Source: Conexibacter woesei DSM 14684
Lineage (GTDB): Bacteria; Actinomycetota; Thermoleophilia; Solirubrobacterales; Solirubrobacteraceae
Direction: 5' to 3'
NCBI RefSeq assembly: GCF_000025265.1
Contig: NC_013739.1
Location: forward strand, 2,108,001-2,172,000
DNA length: 64,000 nucleotides
The position numbers were made by a program, and so were the translations under genes. Positions 15,153-21,914 of the stretch are shown here, in pieces (the first letter of the stretch is position 1; every line of letters starts with the position of its first letter). The notes beneath the pieces were generated by a model. That model saw only the letters and a list, made by a program, of their open reading frames with translations. It was not told the origin of the DNA and did no database searches.

Positions 15153-16025
15153 ATGTCCGGAGTCGCATGGCCTCCGACGTTGGTCGAGCGGGTCGCCGCC
15201 AACCAGTGGGTGCTGTTCATTGGCAGCGGCGTCTCGGCGTCTTGCACCAGCGCGAGCGGGCATCAGCCGCCTACATGGCAAGGGCTCCTCACAGAGCTGG
15301 CAGACCTTATCGCTAGTGATGAAGACCAAGCGGTGGCAAAGAAGCTCATTGCGAATCGCGAGTTCCTTCCCGCCGCTGATCATATTCGTTACGCGCTTGA
15401 TGCCGAGTCAAACCTGTCAGGTTACTGGAAGACAATTCGCCAAGCCGTGGACGGTCCAACCGGCAACCGGTTCGAACCATCAAGATTGTTCCAAGCGCTC
15501 TTGGACTTGGAGCCGAAGGTCGTATTCACAACAAATTACGACAAGCTCTTCGAGGTGGCTTCGAAAAGCGGGTTCGCGGCCCATTCGTACACCTCCGAGG
15601 ACTTGGGACATGACATTCGTCTCGGAGAGCCGGTGCTTGTCAAGCTGCACGGATCGACCGACCAGATCAAAGACATCGTCCTCACGCGCACCGATTACGC
15701 TCAACTCATGCGGAGGGGGCGTGAGGTGTATGAGACTCTGCGAGCGCTCAGCCTGACATCTACGATCCTGTTCGTTGGGTACTCGCTCGACGACCCCGAC
15801 GTGCAACTCGTTCTTCAGGCAGTCGGCCGCACCGGGATGAGTCCCGAGGCTCACTTCATGCTGGCGGCGGAGCCTGAGAGCGGTGCTCGGATCCCGGTTT
15901 TCAAAGAGAGCTATGGGGTCTCCGTCCTGACGTATCCCGCTGGACAGCACGAGAAAGCAGAAGAAGCGCTGCGCGAACTTGGCGACCTTGCACTTGGACT
16001 CCGGGCCGGTCCGCTTGCGCCTTGA
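15153..16025 (+). CDS. SIR2-family protein, putative NADase effector
   Basis: 290 residues with SIR2-like hallmarks: WVLFIGSGVSASC near residue 20 (NAD-binding Gly-rich loop), VVFTTNYDKLFEVA, VLVKLHGSTDQ with the catalytic His, and TILFVGYSLDDPDVQ. This belongs to the prokaryotic SIR2-like group found in defence systems (Thoeris, DSR, SIR2-HerA, SIR2-Argonaute), where the domain depletes NAD on phage infection. It follows the ParA-like gene by four bases. I know no described system with this exact pair. There is no extra C-terminal sensor domain, so the ATPase is the probable sensor or regulator. Confidence 0.87.
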   Translation: MSGVAWPPTLVERVAANQWVLFIGSGVSASCTSASGHQPPTWQGLLTELADLIASDEDQAVAKKLIANREFLPAADHIRYALDAESNLSGYWKTIRQAVDGPTGNRFEPSRLFQALLDLEPKVVFTTNYDKLFEVASKSGFAAHSYTSEDLGHDIRLGEPVLVKLHGSTDQIKDIVLTRTDYAQLMRRGREVYETLRALSLTSTILFVGYSLDDPDVQLVLQAVGRTGMSPEAHFMLAAEPESGARIPVFKESYGVSVLTYPAGQHEKAEEALRELGDLALGLRAGPLAP

Positions 16026-16049
16026 GACGGGAGTCTTTCGCGTGGTCGA

Positions 16050-16223
16050 GGACGCCGCCAGGCGCGGCGAGGACAAGCCCGACCGCCTCCTCGCCGAACC
16101 CGACCACCCGCAGCTGCCGCAGACATCACGCCCCACGAGCTCCGCTACACGTACGCTGCGGCACCGACCCGGCCACCGTCATGACCCATCTCGGCCACAC
16201 CGACCCCGATTTCACTGCGTGCT
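16050..16223 (+). pseudogene. relic of a third related integrase gene
   Basis: The DNA matches the 3' part of the integrase genes: a GAGGACAAGCCCGACCGCCT-like segment, then CTCCTCGCCGAACCCGACCA, CACGAGCTCCGCTACACGTA, a deletion of about 20 bases, and a well-kept stretch encoding GTDPATVMTHLGHTDPDFT. It is frameshifted and lacks the front two thirds and the nucleophile Tyr. It separates the SIR2 gene from the VapBC-like pair and explains most of the gene-free stretch 16026-16384. Confidence 0.75.
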
Positions 16224-16384
16224 GAGACCGATGATCACGCGGCCGTGCTGATCGATATCGCCGCCGACCTGCGCTACCAGCCCGGTTCTCCGATGCGCCT
16301 CGCCGTGTTGCGACCTATCGCAACCTTGTGTAGACCCGGCGTTGTCGCCGACGAGGCGCCGTCGCCCCGGCTACCATCGGACGC

Positions 16385-16636
16385 GTGCTGACGATTGCCG
16401 AGACAGCCTCGCGGGTTGGGCGTAGCCCGGACACGGTTCGTCGCTGGATTCGTGAGGGGCGGTTGCCTGCGCAGCGGCGGGGTGGTCGGCAGGTGATCGA
16501 TGATCGTGATGTGCGGGCGATCGAGGACGAGATCCATCCGATGGCGCAACTTCCCGAGGAGTGGCGGGTCGGCGATGATGGGTCGCAGGCGCCGAACTGG
16601 GTCGCGGCGCTGCATCGGTCGCGTTCCGGGCACTGA
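16385..16636 (+). CDS. excisionase/MerR-type helix-turn-helix protein, putative VapB-like antitoxin
   Basis: 83 residues. The N-terminal LTIAETASRVGRSPDTVRRW followed by IREGRLPAQRRGGRQVIDDR is the winged helix-turn-helix of the excisionase/HTH_17 group. The C-terminal tail should neutralise the toxin. GTG at 16385 is only three bases after the end of a GC-rich spacer with no clear ribosome binding site, so it may be leaderless. It is directly followed by a PIN toxin gene (three bases apart). HTH_17 antitoxins with PIN toxins are a known type II arrangement. Confidence 0.8.
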   Translation: MLTIAETASRVGRSPDTVRRWIREGRLPAQRRGGRQVIDDRDVRAIEDEIHPMAQLPEEWRVGDDGSQAPNWVAALHRSRSGH

Positions 16637-16639
16637 GCG

Positions 16640-17032
16640 GTGCTGGTAGTCGACGCGTCGGTTGCCGTCGCGGCAAGTCATAGCCCGGTCGGGCTGGCAC
16701 GCTTCGGCTCCCGCAAGCTCGTCGCGCCGCATCTGATGCGTGCGGAGGCGGCTTCGGTGCTGCACGAGATGGTCTGGCGCAAGGAGATCGACAAGGCGCG
16801 CGGTCGGGTGTTGCTTGGGCGGTTGCTGGACAGCCCGATCGAGTTGATGGCGCCAGACGAGCTGACCGGCGAGGCCTGGCAGGTGGCCGACGAACTCGGT
16901 TGGGCCAAGGTCTACGACGCCCACTACGTTGCGCTCGCCCGCCTGCTGGGCTGCAAACTGGTGACGATCGACAAACGGCTGCTCCGTGGCGTCGCCCGGC
17001 TCGGGATCGCCGTCCGACCCGACGAGGTTTGA
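16640..17032 (+). CDS. PIN-domain toxin (VapC-like)
   Basis: 130 residues covering a complete PIN domain: Asp5 in LVVDASVAVAA, Glu in HLMRAEAASVLHEM, and two Asp residues in KVYDAHYVALARLLG and LVTIDKRLLRG. These four acids form the metal site of VapC ribonucleases. It forms a toxin-antitoxin pair with the preceding gene. Such pairs stabilise mobile elements or act in phage defence. GTG at 16640 is assigned from spacing and homology. Confidence 0.88.
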   Translation: MLVVDASVAVAASHSPVGLARFGSRKLVAPHLMRAEAASVLHEMVWRKEIDKARGRVLLGRLLDSPIELMAPDELTGEAWQVADELGWAKVYDAHYVALARLLGCKLVTIDKRLLRGVARLGIAVRPDEV

Positions 17033-17134
17033 CGCGGCGGCTGCTCCTCAAAGTCTGTTTGCACAACCGGCTCGACGTGTCTGACACCACATGTGCGGTA
17101 GAGATTCGGTGGGTCAGCGTGCGACCCTGGGGTC

Positions 17135-17332
17135 ATGGATCAGGCTCATGTGAAGCTGTCCGGCGATCTGTCGGGTGACTACGTGGTGGAGGAACAGCGG
17201 GCGGACGGGCGTCTGGTGCTGCGGCCCGACCTCAGCGTCGAAGCGATCCTTGCGCGCTACGGAGAGCGTGAGCTGGTACCGGACGAGTTCGACCGGCGCT
17301 TCGGCCATCTGCCTGCTGACGACAAGGGCTGA
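17135..17332 (+). CDS. 65-aa right-end protein of element 2
   Basis: Full-length homologue of 11116-11313: GDLSGDYVVEEQ, DGRLVLRPDLSVEAILARYG, DEFDRRFGHLPADDKG. It is again the last gene before the right end. The upstream TAGAGATTCGGT and GCGTGCGACC blocks match those of element 1, so it has its own conserved promoter. Function unknown. Confidence 0.8.
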   Translation: MDQAHVKLSGDLSGDYVVEEQRADGRLVLRPDLSVEAILARYGERELVPDEFDRRFGHLPADDKG

Positions 17333-17487
17333 CCGTCGGTGGCGGCTTGGGCCTGAAGGCCGAGCTGACGCCGGCAACGAGAGGCGTCGCACGCGCCTGC
17401 ACGCCCAGCGCTCGCGCGCCCACCCCGCGCGATCTGCTGCTTCCTGATTGGGCGCGCCTGTCGTGCGAACGGCAAGGCGTCGTTCGG

Positions 17488-17545
17488 CACTCAGGCCCCG
17501 CGAGTGGCTGAATCCCGCGGAATCGGCCGCAATCCACGCCAATCC
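17488..17545. promoter_or_regulatory. right end of element 2: inverted repeat plus inverted 10-bp-phased repeats
   Basis: CACTC/GAGTG arms at 17488-17492 and 17502-17506 are followed by GGCTGAATCC, CGCGGAATCG, GCCGCAATCC and ACGCCAATCC (17506-17545). This is the same order and 10-base period as 11369-11408 and ends about 98 bases before att3. Confidence 0.6.
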
Positions 17546-17643
17546 GCCGAGGGCCGGTGCGCAACCGGGCGCCGCGTCTGCCGTAAGAAATCCCTGCAAA
17601 TCAAACGATTTTGCACCCCGCACCGTCGCCAGAGCCGGCCTTA

Positions 17644-17690
17644 TTGTGGTCCAGGCGGTCGCGGGTTCAAGTCCCGTCGCTCACCCCTCA
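17644..17690 (+). repeat. att3: right attachment site of element 2
   Basis: 47 bases identical to att1 and att2, from the anticodon loop to six bases past the acceptor. After that the sequence diverges (GAAAGCCCCG instead of AGAAGCCCCT), so the downstream terminator (17695-17716) belongs to an older sequence. The tRNA 5' half is absent. Confidence 0.95.
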
Positions 17691-17694
17691 GAAA

Positions 17695-17716
17695 GCCCCG
17701 CAAACGCGGGGTTTTC
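17695..17716 (+). terminator. terminator hairpin behind att3
   Basis: Stem CCCCGC/GCGGGG with loop AAAC followed by TTTTC. This is a variant of the tRNA-His terminator at 3551-3575, with a compensated stem. Confidence 0.75.
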
Positions 17717-17890
17717 GTCTTTCCGCACCTCCTCGTAGCGGGTCAGAGGGCGGACAACGAGGGCGGCCGTTTGCCGTCTTGCCGGGAGTTTGGGGCCGGG
17801 GCGGGTGCGCTTGGCCCCAAAATCGCGCTCTCCCAACGGAGGCGGAATCCGCCGGGGTGGGTCGGTCCACATCTGCGAGGTGGTTCCGCA

Positions 17891-18068
17891 TGGCGGCCGA
17901 TTCCGCACCCACTCCCGACCTGATCCTCGTCGAGGCCGTCGCGCGACGTGTCCTCGAGCTGCTGCAGGCGCAAGCAATCCGGCTCCGCGTCGGACGACCT
18001 GATGACGGTCGCGGAGATCGCCGCGAGGTACCGCGTACGGCCCAGCTGGGTCTACGCCCATCAGCGCG
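17891..18068 (+). pseudogene. frameshifted excisionase-like gene, relic of a third element
   Basis: An ATG at 17891 begins MAADSAPTPDLILVEAVARR and VLELLQA in one frame. About 30 codons later the reading moves to another frame with SASDDLMTVAEIAARYRVRP followed by SWVYAHQ, a typical excisionase helix-turn-helix. The shift lies near 17966-17990, and the coding sequence runs into the tRNA-like repeat that follows. This is the expected position of a terminal xis-type gene in a decayed element. The rest of 17720-17890 shows nothing I can support. Confidence 0.6.
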
Positions 18069-18105
18069 CCCAAGCAGTCGGGGGTTCGAATCTCTCGCTC
18101 ACCCT
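18069..18105 (+). repeat. att4: degenerate copy of the tRNA-His 3' half
   Basis: CCAAGCAGTCGGGGGTTCGA and the next 16 bases align with CCAGGCGGTCGCGGGTTCAA and its continuation with about six substitutions and one missing base. The acceptor end TCGCTCACCC is intact. The T-arm shape is kept (GGGGG-TTCGAAT-CTCTC with wobble pairs). It marks the old right border of the array. Confidence 0.7.
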
Positions 18106-18263
18106 TCGGCGAGATCAGGGCCCGTGTTCCGGTTCGCCTCGTCAGCACGATGTGTTACGGTCGCCACCAGATTTGATCATAAAAATGTGCCTGACGATGG
18201 TGCGGGCCTCGCCGAGTCTGGTGGCGCTGTCTGTCGGGCCACCGTTAGGACCGAGGTATCACG

Positions 18264-19019
18264 ATGACGACGTTCGACGCCGCCAGCCCGGATCGGGACG
18301 GCTCCGAGGCGGCCAAGCCGAAGACGCGCACCGAGGAGGCGTTCCGCACCCTCCGACAGCAGATCCTGAGCGGTGAGCTGCCGCCAGGTTCGCGCCTGCC
18401 GATCCAAGAGACCGCGGATGCGCTCGGAATGAGCCCGATGCCCGTCCGCGAGGCCATGCGTGAGCTGGATGCGGCGGGGCTGGTGGACAACGTGCCTCAC
18501 CGCGGCGCGACCGTGACGCGGATATCCATCGGCGACCTCCGCGAGGTCTACGACCTGCGGCTGGCGCTCGAGACGTTGGCGGTACGGCGCGCGGCGGAGC
18601 GCTTCTCTGACGAAGACGCGATCGCCGGACATCGGGCACTCCGGGAGCTCAACGCGCGCGCGCACGAGGAGCAGTCCGTCCGCCTCGCCTGGCACACCGC
18701 CTTTCACTTCGCGCTGTACGAGGCGTCGGGCTCTGTCCGGCTGCCCCGCCTCATCCGGCCGTTGTGGGAGGCGAGCGGGCGGTACCGCTTCGCGGCCCCG
18801 CTCTCCGGGCGCCTGGAAATGCGCGAGGGAGAGCACGAGGCGATCCTGGACGCCTGTGTCGCTCACGAGCCTGACCGCGCTCATGCGTTGCTCCACAACC
18901 ACCTGGGTCGCGCCGTGAACGCGCTTGCCGAGACGATGGGGGCGCCGCCGCTCTTCGCACTCGCCGCGGTCCCGCGCCGACGGGGCCGGCAGCTGGTCGA
19001 TCCGGATCTCGTCTCGTAG
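18264..19019 (+). CDS. GntR-family (FadR/FCD subfamily) transcriptional regulator
   Basis: 251 residues. The winged helix-turn-helix lies at residues 20-90 (EEAFRTLRQQILSGELPPGS, ETADALGMSPMPVREAMREL, LVDNVPHRGATV). The C-terminal FCD ligand domain starts at DLREVYDLRLALETLAVRRA, with metal-ligand candidates in HTAFHFALYEAS and EGEHEAILDACVAH. It is a likely regulator of the catabolic operon that starts at 19601: the TTTGATC half-site occurs in front of both genes (18172-18178 and 19462-19485). It begins after the border of the tRNA-His array. Confidence 0.92.
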   Translation: MTTFDAASPDRDGSEAAKPKTRTEEAFRTLRQQILSGELPPGSRLPIQETADALGMSPMPVREAMRELDAAGLVDNVPHRGATVTRISIGDLREVYDLRLALETLAVRRAAERFSDEDAIAGHRALRELNARAHEEQSVRLAWHTAFHFALYEASGSVRLPRLIRPLWEASGRYRFAAPLSGRLEMREGEHEAILDACVAHEPDRAHALLHNHLGRAVNALAETMGAPPLFALAAVPRRRGRQLVDPDLVS

Positions 19020-19022
19020 CGT

Positions 19023-19205
19023 GTGATCGGCGGCGAGGAGCCGAACGTGGCCGACCTCCAGCTCGCCTCCAGCCTGCGGATGCTGTCGACCTTCGCCGAC
19101 GCGCGCCGCCTGCTCGACGGCCGCCCGGCCGACGCGCTCGCCCGCCGCGTCTTCCCGGAGTACGACGGCGAGATGTCTGCCGGGACCTACGCGCTCGCGG
19201 CCTAG
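19023..19205 (+). pseudogene. C-terminal remnant of a glutathione-S-transferase-like gene
   Basis: The last 60 codons of a GST-type protein: GGEEPNVADLQLASSLRMLS and RLLDGRPADALARRVFPEYDGE, ending in a stop at 19203-19205. This tail resembles the C-terminal helices of GST-like proteins. The N-terminal thioredoxin half is missing; the remnant starts four bases after the GntR stop. Probably backbone sequence cut by the insertion of the GntR segment. Confidence 0.5.
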
Positions 19206-19380
19206 AGCAACGGCGCGCCCGCTCTGCGGACCGCGTCTCTCTGGCCGTCCGGCAGCGCCGCGAGCGCGTCCGCGAGCCGCACGCCGTCCGGCAACGTCAG
19301 GCCGGGCTCCAACTCCAGCAGCGGGGCGAGCACGAAGCGGCGGCTCGTCACCTCGCGGTGCGGCAGCGCGAGAGGGCGCG
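19202..19380 (-). pseudogene. folK: C-terminal remnant of folK (HPPK)
   Basis: On the minus strand about 59 codons resemble the end of 6-hydroxymethyl-7,8-dihydropterin pyrophosphokinase: RPLALPHREVTSRRFVLAPL, then LELEPGLTLPDG. The family motif LPHP-x(4)-R-x-FVL-x-PL is recognisable. Everything upstream (the catalytic part) is missing, and the sequence changes to AT-richer DNA at about 19400, which is the promoter of the catabolic operon. It overlaps the GST remnant at the stop codons. Confidence 0.55.
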
Positions 19381-19461
19381 CCGGTGCACCGCTTGGGACG
19401 GTGTCCGCGAGCCGCGCGCAGATCGAATCCTTATAGATGTGATGACAAAATGGATTTATTC

Positions 19462-19485
19462 GATCAAATCTGCCAGACTTTGATC
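19462..19485. promoter_or_regulatory. putative operator of the catabolic operon (GATCAAA-N10-TTTGATC)
   Basis: An inverted repeat with 7-bp arms GATCAAA (19462-19468) and TTTGATC (19479-19485) in an unusually AT-rich island, 116 bases before the first gene of the operon. An 11-base match, CAGATTTGATC, lies upstream of the GntR gene at 18168-18178. Binding by that GntR protein is inferred. Confidence 0.45.
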
Positions 19486-19600
19486 TCATCAACGTCAGGC
19501 CCCGCGGCCACCTGGTCGTGGCCGCCGCCGGAGGGCATCCATTGCGTCACATCACGAAACGGATCCTCAGCTGTTCCTCGTCGCGGCCTCAGGCGTCGCG

Positions 19601-20494
19601 GTGACCGCTGTCGACCCCGTCACGGGGCCCTCGCGTCATCTCGACGCCATCGGTCGAACCGTCGATGTCGGCGGCGTGCGCCTGTGGTGCGCGGAGGAGG
19701 GCGAGGGTCCGCCGCTGCTCCTGCTCGCCGGGTTCACCGCCGGACACAACGTGTACGAACTTGTCTGGCCGTTGCTGCGCGCGCAGCACCGCGTCATCAC
19801 GATGGAGCCGCGCGGTCTCGGGCTCTCGGACTGTCCGGATCCGGCCGACAGCGCGTACGGCGTGGACATGTGGGCGACGGATCTCGCCAGCTTCATCGAC
19901 GAGTACGTCGGCGAACCTGTGCGGATCTGGGCGCAAGGGTTCAGCACGTACCTCGCCATCCGCCTCGCCGCAGTCCGACCGGACCTCGTGACGGCGATGG
20001 TGACGTACACCGACGTGTGGGCGCAGGATCCGGCCAAGGACTATGCGTCGATCTGGAAGGTCTACCGCACCATCGTCGAGAACTTCGGGACGACCGGTGC
20101 GGGGTCGCGCATGCTGGCCATGCTGTTCGACGTTCCGTCGCCGCCCTGGTTCTACCCGTGGGAGCAGGTCAACGTCGAGCGGATCCTGCATCCCGAGACC
20201 GTGGCGGCGACCGTCGGTCACTGCCTCACGGAGGCCGACGTTCGAGCCGACCTCGCCGCGGTCGGCGCGCCGGTCATGGTGCTGCAGGGCGACGGGGACT
20301 GGAGCGACGACACCGGCACCGAAGATCGCTCGCTCGCGCTCATGCAGGCCCAGCTGCCGCACTGCGAGGTCTGCGTGCTCCCCGACGTGCACCCCGGGTA
20401 CGTGCTGATCCAGAGCCCGCGAGAGTGCGTTCGGGCCGTGACCGAGTTCTTCGAGCGGACGGAGCGCGTCACGCCCGAGGGTCTCCGTGTCTGA
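19601..20494 (+). CDS. alpha/beta hydrolase, first gene of catabolic operon
   Basis: 297 residues. VGGVRLWCAEEGEGPPLLLL and LAGFTAGHNVYELVWPLL give the oxyanion region, MEPRGLGLSD follows, and the nucleophile elbow is IWAQGFSTYLAIRLA with Ser in GFSTY instead of the usual GxSxG. A candidate acid is in LQGDGDW and the His in PDVHPGYVL. The last-residue Gly change in the elbow is unusual. GTG at 19601 is the only start that keeps the fold. It overlaps the amidase start by eight bases. A role in hydrolysing an amide, lactone or carbamate is likely, but the substrate is unknown. Confidence 0.85.
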   Translation: MTAVDPVTGPSRHLDAIGRTVDVGGVRLWCAEEGEGPPLLLLAGFTAGHNVYELVWPLLRAQHRVITMEPRGLGLSDCPDPADSAYGVDMWATDLASFIDEYVGEPVRIWAQGFSTYLAIRLAAVRPDLVTAMVTYTDVWAQDPAKDYASIWKVYRTIVENFGTTGAGSRMLAMLFDVPSPPWFYPWEQVNVERILHPETVAATVGHCLTEADVRADLAAVGAPVMVLQGDGDWSDDTGTEDRSLALMQAQLPHCEVCVLPDVHPGYVLIQSPRECVRAVTEFFERTERVTPEGLRV

Positions 20495-21914
20495 CCGGCC
20501 CGTGGCGGTCGCGGGCCCGCTCGGGGCGGTAGGCGCCGCGCTGGCCCACGGACGCTCGCCGGTGGAGATCTGCGAGGGAGCTCTCGCGCGTGCCCGCCGG
20601 CCGGAGATCCGCGACGCCTTCATCGCGCTCACGCCGCGCCGCGCGCGGTCCGAGGCGGCCGCGAGCGCGACCCGCCGGGCCGACGGCGCGGCTCGCGGCA
20701 CCCTCGACGGCGTGCCGGTCGCGTGGAAGGACAACATCGATGTCGCGGGCGTGACGACGACCGCCGGCTCTCGCACCCGGCTCGTCCTGCCTCTGGCCGA
20801 CGCGGACGCACCCGTCGTCCGCGCTCTTCGTGAGGCCGGCGCGACGTGCATCGGCAAGACGAACCTCAGCGAGTATGCGTTCTCGGGCCTCGGCGTCAAC
20901 CGCGCCTTCGGCACGCCGCTCAACCCGCACGGCGGACCGGCCGACGATGCTCGCATCCCCGGTGGTTCCTCGTCCGGCGCTGCTGTGGCGGTGGCCGGCG
21001 GGGCCGTCCCGGTCGCGGTCGGGACCGACACCTCCGGCTCCGTGCGGGTCCCGGCATCGTTCTGCGGCGTCGTCGGATACTCGTCGACCGTCGCTCGGTA
21101 CGACCGCTCCGGCGTCGTCCCGCTGTCGCCGACGCTCGACGGCATCGGTGTCATCGCCCACACCGTCCGCGACGCGACGATCGTGGCCGATGCGATGGAC
21201 GGCAGGGCACGGCCCGTGCGGCGGGCTCCCGCTCCGCACGACGTCCGGATCGTCGTGCCGGAGGGCGAGCTCACCGATGAGGTGGACGACGCGGTCGGCG
21301 CGGCGTTCGCGATCGCGATCGACGCGCTGGCGGACGCCGGCGTGCTGGTCGTCCGCCGTACCGTCGCGGCGCTCTCGACGACGCAGCGCGAGCTCGACGA
21401 GCACGGCACGATCGTGGCCGCCGAGGCCGCACGGACGCTCGCTGATGTCCTGGACGGACCCGCGGCGGCCGACATCGACGCCCACGTGCGGCGCCGGGCG
21501 CTGCAGGGGCGTGCCGTCCTGGCGGACGGATACGAGCACCTCCTGGCCGGGCGTCCCGCGCTCCAGGCAGAGCTGGCTCACGATCTTCGGGGCTGGCTGG
21601 TCGCGTACCCCACGGTGCGGATGACGGCCCCCAAAGCGGCGGACCTGGACGACGACGCGACCTACGTCGCTGTGAACGCCCGTGTCCTGCGCAGCACGAT
21701 GCTCGCCAGCCATCTCGACATGCCCGGGGTGAGCGTGCCGTGCGGGACGGACAAGGCCGGCCTTCCGGTCGGGCTCCTCCTCTCGGGGCCCGCCGGCGAC
21801 GACGACCGGGTTCTGGGCGCCGCCCGGACGATCGAACACGTCCTGGCCACCAGTGGCCGGGACGGATGTCCCCAGCAGCAAGCAACCACGAGAGGCGAAG
21901 GGGAAGAGAGATGA
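20487..21914 (+). CDS. amidase (amidase signature family)
   Basis: 475 residues with the complete Ser-cisSer-Lys triad of amidase-signature enzymes: Lys in GVPVAWKDNIDVAG, cis-Ser in IPGGSSSGAAVAVAGG, nucleophile Ser in GTDTSGSVRVPASFCG. The motif GTDTSGSVR has Ser where most members have Gly. It hydrolyses a carboxylic amide to acid and ammonia, in the cytoplasm. Its GTG start overlaps the previous gene and its TGA overlaps the ATG of the receptor gene as ATGA. Confidence 0.93.
   Translation: MSDRPVAVAGPLGAVGAALAHGRSPVEICEGALARARRPEIRDAFIALTPRRARSEAAASATRRADGAARGTLDGVPVAWKDNIDVAGVTTTAGSRTRLVLPLADADAPVVRALREAGATCIGKTNLSEYAFSGLGVNRAFGTPLNPHGGPADDARIPGGSSSGAAVAVAGGAVPVAVGTDTSGSVRVPASFCGVVGYSSTVARYDRSGVVPLSPTLDGIGVIAHTVRDATIVADAMDGRARPVRRAPAPHDVRIVVPEGELTDEVDDAVGAAFAIAIDALADAGVLVVRRTVAALSTTQRELDEHGTIVAAEAARTLADVLDGPAAADIDAHVRRRALQGRAVLADGYEHLLAGRPALQAELAHDLRGWLVAYPTVRMTAPKAADLDDDATYVAVNARVLRSTMLASHLDMPGVSVPCGTDKAGLPVGLLLSGPAGDDDRVLGAARTIEHVLATSGRDGCPQQQATTRGEGEER

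Larger units (their letters stand above)
11506..17690 (+). mobile_element. Element 2: second tandem tRNA-His integrative element
   Basis: A 6.1-kb unit between att2 and att3 with the same left end, leader, four-gene integration operon, 65-aa right-end gene and right end as element 1, but different cargo: a ParA-like/SIR2 pair, an integrase relic and a VapBC-like pair. The shared parts flank a non-homologous centre, so the element family works as a cassette with swappable cargo. The integrase relic near 16050-16223 suggests that it arose from a fusion of two related elements. Confidence 0.9.

Noticed and set aside
11512-17687. Additional tRNA-His genes at 11506 and 17644
   Set aside because: Only the 3' half from the anticodon loop is present. 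There is no D arm or 5' acceptor strand, so these are attachment sites.
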